From JAXLYE01 sp046351595 (GTDB taxonomy: Bacteria; Myxococcota_A; Polyangia; Palsa-1104; JAEUJZ01), in the NCBI GenBank assembly GCA_046351595.1, contig JAXLYE010000010.1:1-64000 (forward strand): DNA of 64,000 nt. The letters are read 5' to 3'. Of this stretch, positions 36,440 to 44,330 are shown in pieces. The notes below the pieces were generated by a model that made no database searches, was not told the DNA's origin, and was given only the letters and a program-made list of their open reading frames with translations. A program made the position numbers and the translations under genes. Numbering within the stretch: the first letter of the stretch is position 1; each line of letters starts with the position of its first letter.

Positions 36440-36672
36440 ATCTGGTGGAGATCGAGATCAGCGTGCTGGCCGCCCAGTGCCTGGACCGGCGCATCCCCGA
36501 CGAGGCGACGCTACGTCGAGAGCTCGCGGCCTGGACCCAGCAGCGCAACGCTTCCGGAGCGCGCATCCGCTGGCTCTTCGATCTGGACAAGGCGCGGCAG
36601 AAGCTGGGCAAGAGCTACCCCACCCCGGCCAGCCCGCCGCCTGAGGCCGCCGGCTTACTCGCGGCAGCTTGA
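36349..36672 (+). pseudogene. IS630-family transposase, C-terminal fragment
   Basis: In the frame ending at 36672, YQAFAPEEARRILRRLQFHF then VPKHASWLNLVEIEISVL matches the last third of IS630/Tc1-type DDE transposases, including the final catalytic Glu in NLVEIE. It ends KARQKLGKSYP plus a tail. The N-terminal two thirds are missing. The element's outer end appears to lie near the TA at 36706-36707, where AraC-like sequence begins. Confidence 0.8.
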
Positions 36673-37070
36673 GGAGCCAATCCATCAAAATCACTGGGGC
36701 GGGGTACTAGTGCGCGCCTTCCGCTCCGAGGTCTGGCTGCCCCCGTACGAGTACCTGACCTACCTCCGGGTCGCGCGCGCGGCTCCCTTCGTGCATCCCT
36801 TACGAAACGACTCCTTCATCGCACAGCCGGGCCTGGCCTGGCAAGTCGGGGTGCGTGGTAGGAGCTGCCCGTCCTGGCTGAGGCAGAGATCGAGCTGGGC
36901 CAGCGCAGCCGATCAGCGGGCTTGGGGCCGCAGCGGGAGCTGATCCCCTCGTCGCCTGAAATCATTGCCGCTCCCGTCGCTGCGCTCCCTGACCTTGCGC
37001 ACATCGCCCTCCACCATGCTACTTTGCGCCCTGCTAGCACCTCGCGTCGCTGCTCCGAAGGAGAACAGCG
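36673..37070 (+). pseudogene. Intergenic DNA with an AraC-type regulator fragment (36710-36780)
   Basis: From 36710 the frame reads VRAFRSEVWLPPYEYLTYLR then VARA, the second helix-turn-helix of AraC-family regulators. Only ~25 residues are family-like; the rest of the interval up to the integrase has no gene. The fragment begins at the probable IS630 end, so the IS likely interrupted an AraC gene whose other half has been lost. Confidence 0.5.
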
Positions 37071-38267
37071 ATGCGACGACGAGAACCGCCCCGCGTTGTG
37101 GGGCCCTATCAGGAGCGAGGCAAATGGCGAATCGTCCTCGTCGAAGATGGCAAGAGGAAGTCGGTCTTCCTCGACACCGAAGCCGAGGCGCTTCGCGCCA
37201 AGGCGGAGCTTTTGCGCGGCGTAGTACGGCCTGCATCGAGGAGGCTGGGCGACGTGCTTGACCTATGGGAACAGGAGCAGCTGCGCCGCGGCCTCTGCAA
37301 GCCACAAAGCGTCCGGATGAAGGTCGCTCGGGTTCGGGACTTCCTGCTCCCGGCGCTCGATGAGGACCTTGCTGCCTTGACGCCGCGCAAGGCCGCGAGC
37401 CTCTATGAGCGGGCCACGACCGAGCCGACGGCGAAGACCGGCAGGCCGCTTGCCGTCGCTTCCCACCGCTTCTACCTGTGGGGCGCGCGCAGCTTCTTCG
37501 ACTGGGCGGTCAAGCACGGCTACCTCGGGCTCAACCCGTTCCGAGAGGTGCGGCCCGTGGGCAAGGTGAGCGCCGGCAAGCCGCAGCTCCGCATCGATGA
37601 GGCGCGGCGCTTCACGACCGAGGCGCTGGCGTACTTCGAGCAGACCGGGAACCCGCTGGCCATCGGCGCTCTGGTGGCGCTGATGATGGGGCTGCGCACC
37701 AGCGAGGTGCGGCTGCGCGAAGTACGCGACCTGGACGGCGACGGACAGTATCTGTGGGTCGAGCAGGGCAAGACCGTAAACGCCCGGCGTCACTTGGAGG
37801 TCCCCGAGCTGCTGCGGCCCTACTTGCGCCGGCTTGCCCAGGGCAAACAGCCCACGGCGCTGCTCTTTGGCGAGGGGCAGAAGGGCAAGCCGCGCTGCCC
37901 GCAGAAGCAATGGGAGATGGTCCGGCGTCTCTGCAAGCGCGCCGGGGTGCCGCTGGTCTGCACGCACTCGCTCCGAGGGCTGCATGCGACGCTGGCGGTG
38001 CAGTCCGGAGCCGCTTCGCACGCCGTGGCGGCCAGCCTGGGTCATGGCTCGTTCGCAGTGACGCAGCGACATTACGCCCAAGCGTCGTCGGTCCACAACG
38101 CCGCCACGGCGCGAGTCCTGAGCGTCCTCGACGCGCCGCTGGGCCAGGGGGCCCAAGCTGCGCGCGCGCTGGCCGATCGCCTGCGCGCTCACCTCGACGG
38201 AGCCGCTCGCGTTCAGCTAGCCCGGCTGCTCATGGAGCCTGAGGGAGCCGACCCATGCCCTGCGTAG
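37071..38267 (+). CDS. Tyrosine recombinase/phage-type integrase
   Basis: A 398-residue site-specific recombinase. It has an N-terminal arm/SAM-like core-binding domain (LWEQEQLRRGLCKPQSVRMK), then the catalytic domain with Arg in MMGLRTSEVRL, a HSLRGLHATLAVQ box (HxxR), LGHGSFAVTQRHYA with the second His and the nucleophilic Tyr. GAAGGAGAA precedes the ATG. It would integrate or excise an element whose ends are not evident; a kinase-gene fragment begins 83 bp after its stop, so a neighbouring kinase gene may have been the attachment target. It does not appear linked to the FG-GAP inserts. Confidence 0.9.
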   Translation: MRRREPPRVVGPYQERGKWRIVLVEDGKRKSVFLDTEAEALRAKAELLRGVVRPASRRLGDVLDLWEQEQLRRGLCKPQSVRMKVARVRDFLLPALDEDLAALTPRKAASLYERATTEPTAKTGRPLAVASHRFYLWGARSFFDWAVKHGYLGLNPFREVRPVGKVSAGKPQLRIDEARRFTTEALAYFEQTGNPLAIGALVALMMGLRTSEVRLREVRDLDGDGQYLWVEQGKTVNARRHLEVPELLRPYLRRLAQGKQPTALLFGEGQKGKPRCPQKQWEMVRRLCKRAGVPLVCTHSLRGLHATLAVQSGAASHAVAASLGHGSFAVTQRHYAQASSVHNAATARVLSVLDAPLGQGAQAARALADRLRAHLDGAARVQLARLLMEPEGADPCPA

Positions 38268-38350
38268 GCCCCGCCAATCGATCCCGAATCGATCCGCGGA
38301 GGCCAAGAAGTCCCTCAGCAGCGACGGCAGGAGCCAAGCGCGACATTTAG

Positions 38351-38436
38351 CCCGCCAATATCCTGCTCGCTCCCAAGGCCGGCATGTCCGGCTTCACGGT
38401 CAAGCTGCTGGACTTTGGTATTGCTGAAGTCCAGTC
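38351..38436 (+). pseudogene. Ser/Thr kinase catalytic-loop fragment
   Basis: Starting right after a TAG, the frame reads PANILLAPKAGMSGF then TVKLLDFGIAEVQ: the end of the HRDLKPxN loop and the DFG motif of a bacterial Ser/Thr kinase. Everything before and after is missing. The break falls inside the HRDLKP codons, close to the integrase gene. Confidence 0.7.
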
Positions 38437-38773
38437 CCCAGTTCTCGTCGAAAATGTGCCTCTATTTCGGATCTGCGGAACGGGTCCGGCACAGGACCCC
38501 GTGGACCTCCCGGCTCGCGCGGTCGCTCGCTGCGGCGCGTGCTTCGGGCGCGCAGCACGGAGCCGGTGCGACCGATCCGTCGAGCCGCGGCGCACGGCTT
38601 GCTCGCTGTCAGACGGAGGCTACGCTCCGTGTCCCTTCACCGCCGCCGGCTCTGTCGGCGTCCCGCGCGGCGCAGCGGACTTTCCGATCTTGTAATACGG
38701 TCTGATGATACGGTCGGGTGACTCCGGAACGTCGGGGCGACGCGCCGGCTCGCACGAGGAGGGACAGCGATTC
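38437..38773. other. Interval upstream of the FG-GAP lipoprotein gene
   Basis: About 340 bp with no supported gene, likely containing the promoter of the lipoprotein gene at 38774. No clear -35/-10 or -24/-12 element was identified. Confidence 0.45.
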
Positions 38774-40303
38774 ATGCGGTTCGGGCAGCATCCTGCCGGT
38801 GTGCGGTCCACGCCCTGTGCGCTCGGCCTCCTGCTGGGCGGCGCGCTCGGCCTCGGCGCCTGCGCGCCGGACGGTCCCTTCCTGCAGGTCAGCATCGAGG
38901 GCATTCCCGAAGCCGCCGCGTCGATTACGGCCTACACGCTGCTGAACGACCGGATCGCGAACCAGACCCCGACGTTCCCGACCGACGCGCGGACCAGCCT
39001 GGTCATGGGCCTTTTGCTCGACCGACCGGCGGCGGGAGCCCTCTCGGTGGCGGTCGGCGCGCAGGACGAGGGCGGGTGCCTGCTCGCGACCGGCGACGTG
39101 CTGACCGCGGTGCGCGAGCAGGACACGGTCTTGAAGCTGGAGCTCCCGCTCAGCCGCCTGGCGATGCCGCTGTGTGAGACACGCAGCGCGGCGATCCTCG
39201 GAGCGGAGCCGGGTCAGATCTCGACCGCGGGCCGGACGCCGCGCGGCGAGCGCGGGCTGGATGTCCTGGGCTGGGGATTCCGTCCCGGGACCACGGTGCG
39301 TATCGGCGGGGTGCCGCAGTGCGCGACCCTGAGCTCGGCGCGGCGCCTGCACGTCGACGCGCCCGTGCTGGTGCAGCCGCCGGGTCCGGCGCTGATCGAG
39401 GTGCAGGTCCCCGGCGCCGAGGCGGTGCAGAGCGCCTCCAGCCTGATCGTGAACATGGCGCCGATCGAGGCGATGTGGCGCCCGCCGCAGCGGTACGCAC
39501 CGAGCGCCGAGCTGCTCGATGTCGCCGCGATGCCGCAGGCGCCAGGGCTGCCGCCGCAGGTGCTGGCGCTCGATCGGCTCGGCCAGGGCTGGCTGTACCG
39601 GTTCGATACCGACCTCGCCGGCGATAGGCAGCTCACGGCGGATCCGGCGGGCAGGCTGTTCACGCTGTCGGAGCTGCAGCTCGGCCAGTCCGCGGCCCTC
39701 GCTGCCGCGGATCTCGACGGCGACGGGCGGACGGATCTCGCGGTGGTGAGCCCGGTCGGCAGCTTCCTCCTGCGCCGCACGGACAGCGGTGCTCTGGAAA
39801 CCTTGGCATCGCGCCCGACGATCCTCGGGCAGGACGCAGCGCTCGCGGATCTCGACGGAGACGGGCGCGCGGACTGGCTGGTTGCCGGCGACGCCCTGCG
39901 CGTCTACCGGAACCCGGGAGACGGCCGCTTCGCCGACGTCGAGAGCCAGCGCATCGAGCTGCCGACGGCGGCGCTCGCGGTCGCGGATCTGGACGGAGAC
40001 GGCGCGAAGGACGTGGTCGCCGTGGCCGCGCCGCCGTCCCCGCTGGTCCGCGTGCTGTACAACCGCGGCGGCCTGCTGACCGAGCCGCGTGACTACGCCG
40101 TCCGCGCCTGCCCCGCGAGCAACCCGCGGCCCGGCCTGGTCGTCGCGCTGCTCGACGACGACAGCCTGCCGGATCTCGCGGTCAACGGCAGCGCCGCGCT
40201 GCTCCTGAACCGCGGCGGCTCGTTCGAGTACCGCTACATCGGCGGCGTGACGCCCTGTTTCGGCGGGAGCGCGGTGGCGGCGGCGGACCTAAAAGAGAAT
40301 TAA
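38774..40303 (+). pseudogene. FG-GAP repeat lipoprotein, 5' part of an interrupted gene
   Basis: Begins at ATG 38774 after GGAGGGA, with a lipoprotein signal ending LGAC, an IPT/TIG-like domain (~145-235), then FG-GAP repeats of the form AADLDGDGRTDLAVV, ALADLDGDGRADWLVA and AVADLDGDGAKDVVAV, a Ca-binding beta-propeller surface fold. At the next repeat the sequence reads AVAAADL and then derails into KEN-stop exactly where NxDG is expected. The missing continuation (DLNEDGTQDLAWL...) is found at 44605. About 510 residues precede the break. Exported and probably a cell-surface adhesin or binding protein when intact. Confidence 0.9.
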
Positions 40304-40567
40304 ACAAAGCCCACGAGAAGCGGGCTGGCAGTGTAGAAGAACAACAGCGGCAGTAATATCGCGGGTCGCGCAAAGTCCAATCTAACGGAATGAGAAGACG
40401 GGCTCTCGAACGCTGTTGGCAGATTGTACGGGGTTGTGGGTGCGGTCAGTACAGGAAGTTTTGGGCCTTCGAGCGATGAAAAAAAAGTTCGAAACGAAGA
40501 AACTTCCACCGCCCCGTAGCCGAAGACCTAGCAGCTAGAAAACACGAGCAGGCAGGGAGACAGGATC
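40304..40567. other. AT-richer left end of the tRNA-array insert
   Basis: About 260 bp, noticeably richer in A/T than its surroundings, including an A8 run near 40480. No supported gene. It probably contains the promoter of the small ORF at 40568. Confidence 0.4.
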
Positions 40568-40777
40568 ATGACGTTCCTACGGCACATCGCCAAGACCAGC
40601 AGGTTCCACGCAGCGGCTTCACGCACGCTGGGCGGGCAGGGCGGTCTTGCGGCGCGCGAGGAAGGTCGATTCACCGTCGCCCAGCGCCCGATCGCCCGCG
40701 CAGCGGCACTGCCCGGTGAGAATACGCCGCGCAGCTACCTGTATGGTGATCCGTGGCAAGGTTCCGGCCCTAGTTAG
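40568..40777 (+). CDS. Small protein of unknown function
   Basis: A 69-residue basic peptide (MTFLRHIAKTSRFHAAASRT...) with GGGAGACAGG before the ATG and a strong terminator 22 bp after the stop, so it looks like an independent single-gene unit. No domain recognised; Gly/Arg/Ala-rich middle and a GDPWQGSGPS end. Part of the cargo of the tRNA insert. Confidence 0.5.
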   Translation: MTFLRHIAKTSRFHAAASRTLGGQGGLAAREEGRFTVAQRPIARAAALPGENTPRSYLYGDPWQGSGPS

Positions 40778-40798
40778 TCAGCCAGCGCTGACCAGCTG

Positions 40799-40835
40799 AA
40801 AAAGGCCGGAACCCCAGAAAGGTTCCGGCCTTTTT
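40799..40835. terminator. Bidirectional rho-independent terminator
   Basis: A perfect 15-bp inverted repeat, AAAAAGGCCGGAACC with its complement GGTTCCGGCCTTTTT, around a 7-nt loop. The flanking A and T runs make it functional on both strands. It separates the small ORF from the tRNA array. Confidence 0.93.
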
Positions 40836-41004
40836 CGTTTCGGCGGTCCGTTTCGCTGCTGTCCTTCGGGGCGGTCGTTGAATGGCAATAACCGCTTATG
40901 GCGATAGCCTTGCATTGATTGCTATATGTCCGTTGTTTCGGTGAATTGCGAACGAGCAGAGAACCTGTATTACGGAGGAATGACTGAGGCTGTAGCAGAT
41001 ACCT

Positions 41005-41073
41005 GGGTCGCGCTCCGGCGAGCAGCTCGGGTTCCAAACCTGGGCGGGCGGGGATCGACACCTCGGCGACCCG
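41005..41073 (+). tRNA. tRNA-Trp (CCA), divergent
   Basis: GGGTCGC/GCGACCC acceptor stem, loop TTCCAAA with anticodon CCA, discriminator G typical of Trp. The D-loop is only ~4 nt and the T-loop reads ATCGACA instead of TTCGANT, so function is uncertain. Confidence 0.6.
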
Positions 41074-41111
41074 TCGGTGCGGCAGGGACACCGTTCCGTC
41101 GCGCGTTGGCT

Positions 41112-41181
41112 GCCTCCATGGCTCGAAGGCCGAGCACCGGTCCCGTACACCGGGGATGTCAGTTCGATTCTGACTGGAGGC
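41112..41181 (+). tRNA. tRNA-Thr (CGT), divergent
   Basis: GCCTCCA/TGGAGGC acceptor stem and normal T arm (GTCAG TTCGATT CTGAC). The anticodon stem CCGGT/ACCGG closes loop CCCGTAC: anticodon CGT, but position 33 is C rather than the near-universal T. Confidence 0.6.
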
Positions 41182-41231
41182 TTTTTCAATGCTTTTACAC
41201 CGCGGCGCGTGCGAGCCGCGGCGGAGCTCCT

Positions 41232-41303
41232 GCGGCCTTGGCCGAGTGGCTTAGGCACCGGGCTGCCAGTCCGGAGACGCGGGTTCGAACCCCGCAGGCC
41301 GCT
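41232..41303 (+). tRNA. tRNA-Gly (GCC)
   Basis: Acceptor GCGGCCT/AGGCCGC, anticodon loop CTGCCAG, T arm GCGGG TTCGAAC CCCGC. Well formed. Confidence 0.93.
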
Positions 41304-41325
41304 TTGTCTTGCGACGAGATCATGC

Positions 41326-41409
41326 GCGGGCATAGACCACTATGGATGTGGGGCTGACTGTAAATCAGCCGCCTTTATGGCCAGCGGGGTTCGATTCCCT
41401 GGGCCCGCA
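41326..41409 (+). tRNA. tRNA-Tyr (GTA)
   Basis: Acceptor GCGGGC/GCCCGC, anticodon stem GCTGA/TCAGC around CTGTAAA, and a long variable arm as expected for bacterial Tyr. Discriminator A. Confidence 0.92.
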
Positions 41410-41414
41410 TCTTC

Positions 41415-41487
41415 GCCCCCGTGGCGCAACTGGCAGCGCAGCGGATTCTTAATCCGTTCGTTGGAGGTTCGACTCCTCCCGGAGGCA
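41415..41487 (+). tRNA. tRNA-Lys (CTT)
   Basis: Anticodon loop TTCTTAA on stem GCGGA/TCCGT. The acceptor GCCCCCG/CGGAGGC has one C-A mismatch. It starts only 5 nt after tRNA-Tyr. Confidence 0.85.
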
Positions 41488-41504
41488 TCGTGCGGTCGTT
41501 TTGC

Positions 41505-41576
41505 GCCCTCATGGCGTAGGTGGCAGCGCAGCGGTCTTGTAAGCCGTGTGGGAGGGTTCGACTCCTTCTGAGGGCA
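41505..41576 (+). tRNA. tRNA-Thr (TGT)
   Basis: Acceptor GCCCTCA/TGAGGGC, loop CTTGTAA, normal TTCGACT T-loop. Confidence 0.9.
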
Positions 41577-41596
41577 TGACGTATCGAAGCGATTTG

Positions 41597-41668
41597 GCGG
41601 GATTGGTCTAGTGGCCTGGGCCGCAGCCTTCCAAGCTGATGAGGCGAGTTCGATTCTCGCATCCCGCT
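41597..41668 (+). tRNA. tRNA-Gly (TCC)
   Basis: Acceptor GCGGGAT/ATCCCGC, anticodon loop CTTCCAA, T arm GCGAG TTCGATT CTCGC. Confidence 0.92.
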
Positions 41669-41678
41669 CTCGGTCTGC

Positions 41679-41750
41679 TCGGGTGTCGTCCAATGGGCAG
41701 GACGGTGGACTTTGGATCCTCTGATGCACGTTCGAGTCGTGCCGCCCGAA
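41679..41750 (+). tRNA. tRNA-Gln (TTG)
   Basis: Acceptor TCGGGTG/CGCCCGA with the T1-A72 pair typical of Gln, loop CTTTGGA, discriminator A. A 182-bp gap without a tRNA follows. Confidence 0.88.
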
Positions 41751-41932
41751 TGGTGTCGCTGCGGCGACGGAAATACACAGGGCACCGGACTTTGTCCGGT
41801 AAAAAAACGCGCGGGAAGCGCGCGGCGCCAAGAAGCATGACGATGAGGCTCCGCCGGCTTGGCCGGTGGAGGGGGCACGGGCAGGTGCCCCATGTAAAAA
41901 AGGAGTCTGGAAGCAGGAGAAGAAACGCTCGC

Positions 41933-42005
41933 TCCGGGGTGGTCCAACTGGCAGGACGCCGGTCTCTGAAGCCGTGCGGTGAAGGTTCGAGTCCTTCTCC
42001 CGGAA
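41933..42005 (+). tRNA. tRNA-Gln (CTG)
   Basis: Acceptor TCCGGGG/TCCCGGA, loop CTCTGAA, T arm GAAGG TTCGAGT CCTTC. T1-A72 as in the other Gln gene. Confidence 0.88.
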
Positions 42006-42011
42006 TCGTAT

Positions 42012-42083
42012 TCCACTGTCGCCCAGTGGCTGGGCAGCCGGCTGTTAACCGGCCCGTTGGGGGTTCGATTCCCTCCGGTGGAG
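42012..42083 (+). tRNA. tRNA-Asn (GTT)
   Basis: Acceptor TCCACTG/CGGTGGA, perfect anticodon stem GCCGG/CCGGC around CTGTTAA, discriminator G as usual for Asn. Confidence 0.93.
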
Positions 42084-42088
42084 CTCTT

Positions 42089-42161
42089 GTCCCCGTCAGA
42101 CAATGGCGAGTCTGCCGGTCTCTCAATCCGGCAATGGTGGGTTCAATTCCCCCCGGGGACG
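42089..42161 (+). tRNA. tRNA-Glu (CTC)
   Basis: Acceptor GTCCCCG/CGGGGAC, loop CTCTCAA with a T-T at the base of the stem, T-loop TTCAATT, discriminator G. Confidence 0.85.
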
Positions 42162-42205
42162 TCGGTGCGATGCGATGCGATGGGAATGCGATGCGCAGAA
42201 ATTTA

Positions 42206-42277
42206 GTCCCGTTGATCCAGCGGCCAGGATGTCGGTCTTTCAATCCGACTGCACGGGTTCGACTCCCGTACGGGACC
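42206..42277 (+). tRNA. tRNA-Glu (TTC)
   Basis: Acceptor GTCCCGT/ACGGGAC, loop CTTTCAA, T arm ACGGG TTCGACT CCCGT. Discriminator C rather than the usual G. Confidence 0.88.
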
Positions 42278-42285
42278 AGTTCTAA

Positions 42286-42357
42286 CGGGGTGTAGCGCAG
42301 CGGGAGCGCGCCTGCCTTGGAAGCAGGAGGTCGCCGGTTCGATCCCGGCCGCCCCGA
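42286..42357 (+). tRNA. tRNA-Pro (TGG)
   Basis: Acceptor CGGGGTG/CGCCCCG with C1-G72 typical of bacterial Pro, stem CCTGC/GCAGG around CTTGGAA, discriminator A. Confidence 0.93.
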
Positions 42358-42411
42358 ACGATTCGTGTCTGGTTGCATTCTGTCCGGAGTCTGTTTGTGC
42401 GTCGGAACTAG

Positions 42412-42485
42412 CGGGGTGTAGCTCAGTCTGGGAGAGCGCTCGGTTCGGAACCGAGAGGTCGCAGGTTCAAATCCTGCCACCCCGA
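42412..42485 (+). tRNA. tRNA-Pro (CGG)
   Basis: Acceptor CGGGGTG/CACCCCG, stem CTCGG/CCGAG around TTCGGAA, T-loop TTCAAAT. C1-G72 and A73 as expected. Confidence 0.93.
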
Positions 42486-42489
42486 TTCA

Positions 42490-42560
42490 CCGCGTGTCGT
42501 TCAGCGGAAGGACGCCTGCCTGATATGCAGGCAATCAGGGTTCGACTCCCTGCGCGCGGA
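42490..42560 (+). tRNA. tRNA-Ile (GAT)
   Basis: Acceptor CCGCGTG/CGCGCGG, stem CCTGC/GCAGG around CTGATAT, T arm CAGGG TTCGACT CCCTG. Confidence 0.9.
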
Positions 42561-42571
42561 TTGCGGATTCT

Positions 42572-42647
42572 GGTGGTTGAAGACGAAGCGGACGAGTCGC
42601 CGGTCTGTGAAACCGGAGAGAGCGGGTTCGAGCCCCGTCAGCCACCC
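42572..42647 (+). tRNA. tRNA-His (GTG)
   Basis: Acceptor GGTGGTT/AGCCACC, stem CCGGT/ACCGG around CTGTGAA, discriminator C as in His. The base before G1 is T, so the extra G-1 is not encoded. Confidence 0.88.
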
Positions 42648-42657
42648 ATACTGATCT

Positions 42658-42729
42658 GCCTCGTGATGCGACTGGCGTCGCAGCCCGACTGTCTATCGGG
42701 CGAGAGGGGTTCGATTCCCCTACGAGGCG
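42658..42729 (+). tRNA. tRNA-Asp (GTC)
   Basis: Acceptor GCCTCGT/ACGAGGC, stem CCCGA/TCGGG around CTGTCTA, T arm GAGGGG TTCGATT CCCCT, discriminator G. Confidence 0.92.
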
Positions 42730-42740
42730 TCTTGGCTGCT

Positions 42741-42813
42741 GCCTCTCTTGCGTACGTGGTCGGCGCGCCTGTCTGAAAAGCAGGAGGTGCTGGTTCGATT
42801 CCAGCGGGAGGCA
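42741..42813 (+). tRNA. tRNA-Phe (GAA)
   Basis: Acceptor GCCTCTC/GGGAGGC, loop CTGAAAA, T arm GCTGG TTCGATT CCAGC, discriminator A. Confidence 0.9.
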
Positions 42814-42837
42814 TGTCCGTGCAGTGAGTGTTGTTAA

Positions 42838-42908
42838 GGGCTCGTGGCTCAACGGTAGAGTCTCGGTCTTGCAAACCGAGGATGCGGGTTCGACTCCCGC
42901 CGGGTCCA
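42838..42908 (+). tRNA. tRNA-Ala (TGC)
   Basis: Acceptor GGGCTCG/CGGGTCC contains the G3-T70 wobble that identifies tRNA-Ala; stem TCGGT/ACCGA around CTTGCAA. Confidence 0.93.
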
Positions 42909-42911
42909 AGT

Positions 42912-42982
42912 GCCGCCGTAGTTCAAGGGTAGAACGCCCGCATGGTAAGCGGGAGAAATGGGCTCGACTCCCATCGGTGGCT
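42912..42982 (+). tRNA. tRNA-Thr (GGT)
   Basis: Acceptor GCCGCCG/CGGTGGC, stem CCCGC/GCGGG around ATGGTAA. The T-loop begins CTCGACT, with C replacing T54. Confidence 0.88.
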
Positions 42983-42991
42983 TGGTCGTTC

Positions 42992-43063
42992 GGCCGCGTG
43001 GTGAAATGGACATCACACAGGTCTACGGAACCTGGTTTGGGGGTTCGAGTCCCTCCGCGGCCA
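42992..43063 (+). tRNA. tRNA-Arg (ACG)
   Basis: Acceptor GGCCGCG/CGCGGCC, stem CAGGT/ACCTG around CTACGGA. A34 would be edited to inosine by TadA to read CGN codons. Confidence 0.93.
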
Positions 43064-43083
43064 CTCTGGATGATGGGAACAAG

Positions 43084-43157
43084 GCTCCTGTAGCGTAAAG
43101 GATCAGCGCGCACCCCTCCGAAGGGTGAGACTGCAGGTTCGAGTCCTGCCAGGAGCA
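43084..43157 (+). tRNA. tRNA-Arg (CCG)
   Basis: Acceptor GCTCCTG/CAGGAGC, stem CACCC/GGGTG around CTCCGAA, T arm GCAGG TTCGAGT CCTGC. Confidence 0.93.
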
Positions 43158-43166
43158 TGAGGTTGT

Positions 43167-43239
43167 GCCCGCGTAGCTCAATCGGATGAGCAGCGGTCTT
43201 CTAAACCGCCGGATGCAGGTTCGAGCCCTGCCGCGGGTA
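43167..43239 (+). tRNA. tRNA-Arg (TCT)
   Basis: Acceptor GCCCGCG/CGCGGGT (G1-T72 wobble), stem GCGGT/ACCGC around CTTCTAA, T-loop TTCGAGC. Confidence 0.9.
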
Positions 43240-43274
43240 CGCGATGAGCATGCAGGAAGTAGGCGACTTGTATA

Positions 43275-43347
43275 CGGTGCCAGCTCACCTGGGGGTGATA
43301 TCAGTCTTACAAACTGACAGCGCAGGGTTCGATTCCCTGGGCGCCGA
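43275..43347 (+). tRNA. tRNA-Val (TAC)
   Basis: Acceptor CGGTGCC/GGCGCCG, stem TCAGT/ACTGA around CTTACAA, T arm CAGGG TTCGATT CCCTG. C1-G72 is unusual for Val. Confidence 0.87.
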
Positions 43348-43384
43348 TTGCTCTGTAACCAGCCGGCCCGAAGGGACCGCAGCC

Positions 43385-43458
43385 GCCGGGGTAGCCCAAC
43401 TGGCAGAGGCACTGGACTCAGAATCCAGGTAGTGAGGGTTCGAATCCCTCTCCCGGTA
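43385..43458 (+). tRNA. tRNA-Leu (CAG) lacking the long variable arm
   Basis: Acceptor GCCGGGG/TCCCGGT (G1-T72), stem CTGGA/TCCAG around CTCAGAA. The variable region is ~5 nt (GTAGT), whereas bacterial tRNA-Leu normally has a long extra arm; its neighbour Leu(GAG) does. Confidence 0.85.
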
Positions 43459-43463
43459 CTCTC

Positions 43464-43546
43464 GCTCGGATGACGCAACTTGGTAGACGTGCCGTTTTGA
43501 GAGAGCGGTGTCGCAAGACATGCGGGTTCGAATCCCGCTCCGAGCA
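43464..43546 (+). tRNA. tRNA-Leu (GAG)
   Basis: Acceptor GCTCGGA/TCCGAGC, loop TTGAGAG, long variable arm TGTC-GCAA-GACA, T arm GCGGG TTCGAAT CCCGC. Confidence 0.92.
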
Positions 43547-43605
43547 TCAGCCGCTTGTCCAACCCGATCTTGGGGCAGGCGAGAACAACGAAAGGAGGCC
43601 GCAAC

Positions 43606-44157
43606 ATGGACACTCTGGTTCTGAGCGCGTGGTACGAGCCGATGGCGCGCATCTCCTGGCAGCGCGCCATCTCGCTGCTGTTCGCCGGCAAGGTCGAAGT
43701 GGTGGACGAGTACCAGGATCGCGAGATCCGCTCGACGCACGTCTCGTTCAAGATGCCGGCGGTGGTGCGCTTCCTGCGCGCCCTGCGGAGCCGCAAGCTC
43801 GGCGTGCGCTTCAGCCGCGAGAACGTGTACCTGCGGGACCAGGGCCGCTGTCAGTACTGCGCTCGCAGCGTGACCCGCGCCGCGGCAACGTACGATCACG
43901 TACTGCCGCGTAACCAGGGCGGCCGCACCTGCTGGGACAACATCGTCATCTGCTGCGTGCCGTGCAACCAGCAGAAGGGCGGGCGGACTCCGGTGCAGGC
44001 CAAGATGGCGCTGCTCTCGGTCCCGGTGAAGCCCAAGAAGCTCCCGGATACGCTGCGCATCCGTATCGCGTTCAACGACGGGATGCCGCAGAGCTGGCGC
44101 ACCTGGCTGCGCGACTTCTCGTACTGGAACGGAGAGCTTGACACCGACAGCGACTGA
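43606..44157 (+). CDS. HNH endonuclease embedded in the tRNA array
   Basis: A 183-residue nuclease. The N-terminal part (LVLSAWYEPMARISWQRAIS, then KVEVVDEY) and the HNH core (CQYC, TYDHVLPRNQGG, WDNIV, CCVPCNQQKGGRT) fit the widespread HNH family found in bacteria and phages; two CxxC pairs bind structural zinc and the DH-N-H residues bind the catalytic metal. A strong AAAGGAGG lies 8 nt before the ATG. It sits between tRNA-Leu(GAG) and tRNA-Ser(CGA) in the insert, the only clear protein gene there. It may act in mobility by cutting DNA, but no homing target can be named. Confidence 0.9.
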   Translation: MDTLVLSAWYEPMARISWQRAISLLFAGKVEVVDEYQDREIRSTHVSFKMPAVVRFLRALRSRKLGVRFSRENVYLRDQGRCQYCARSVTRAAATYDHVLPRNQGGRTCWDNIVICCVPCNQQKGGRTPVQAKMALLSVPVKPKKLPDTLRIRIAFNDGMPQSWRTWLRDFSYWNGELDTDSD

Positions 44158-44235
44158 CCGCGAGGTGTCCCAGGCATGGTGTGTTGTCCCGAGCACGGAG
44201 CGGCCGATAGGGGATCGGTAGCGCATCGGGGCCCT

Positions 44236-44319
44236 GGAGGATATACGCCGGGAGGTCGGCGGCCCGTCTCGAAAACGGGTGTGCTCAAAAGGCCCGTGGT
44301 TCGACTCCACTGTCCTCCG
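44236..44319 (+). tRNA. tRNA-Ser (CGA)
   Basis: Acceptor GGAGGAT/GTCCTCC, stem CCCGT/ACGGG around CTCGAAA, long variable arm as required for Ser, discriminator G. Confidence 0.92.
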
Positions 44320-44330
44320 CTCTGTGGTTT

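Noticed and set aside
36700..36716. TACTAGTGCG as a third group II intron start
   Set aside because: Resembles the bases at 403-412 but continues as GCGCC and AraC-like coding sequence, without intron features.
41751..41932. Possible further tRNA or terminator between the two Gln genes
   Set aside because: No cloverleaf with a TTCGA-type T-loop; the ACCGGAC/GTCCGGT hairpin is followed by A rather than T on the plus strand.
41340..43800. Long minus-strand open frames of 160-340 codons across the tRNA array
   Set aside because: They are antisense translations of tRNA genes (recurring G-(I/V)-E-P-type peptides from the T-arm sequence), a known artefact.
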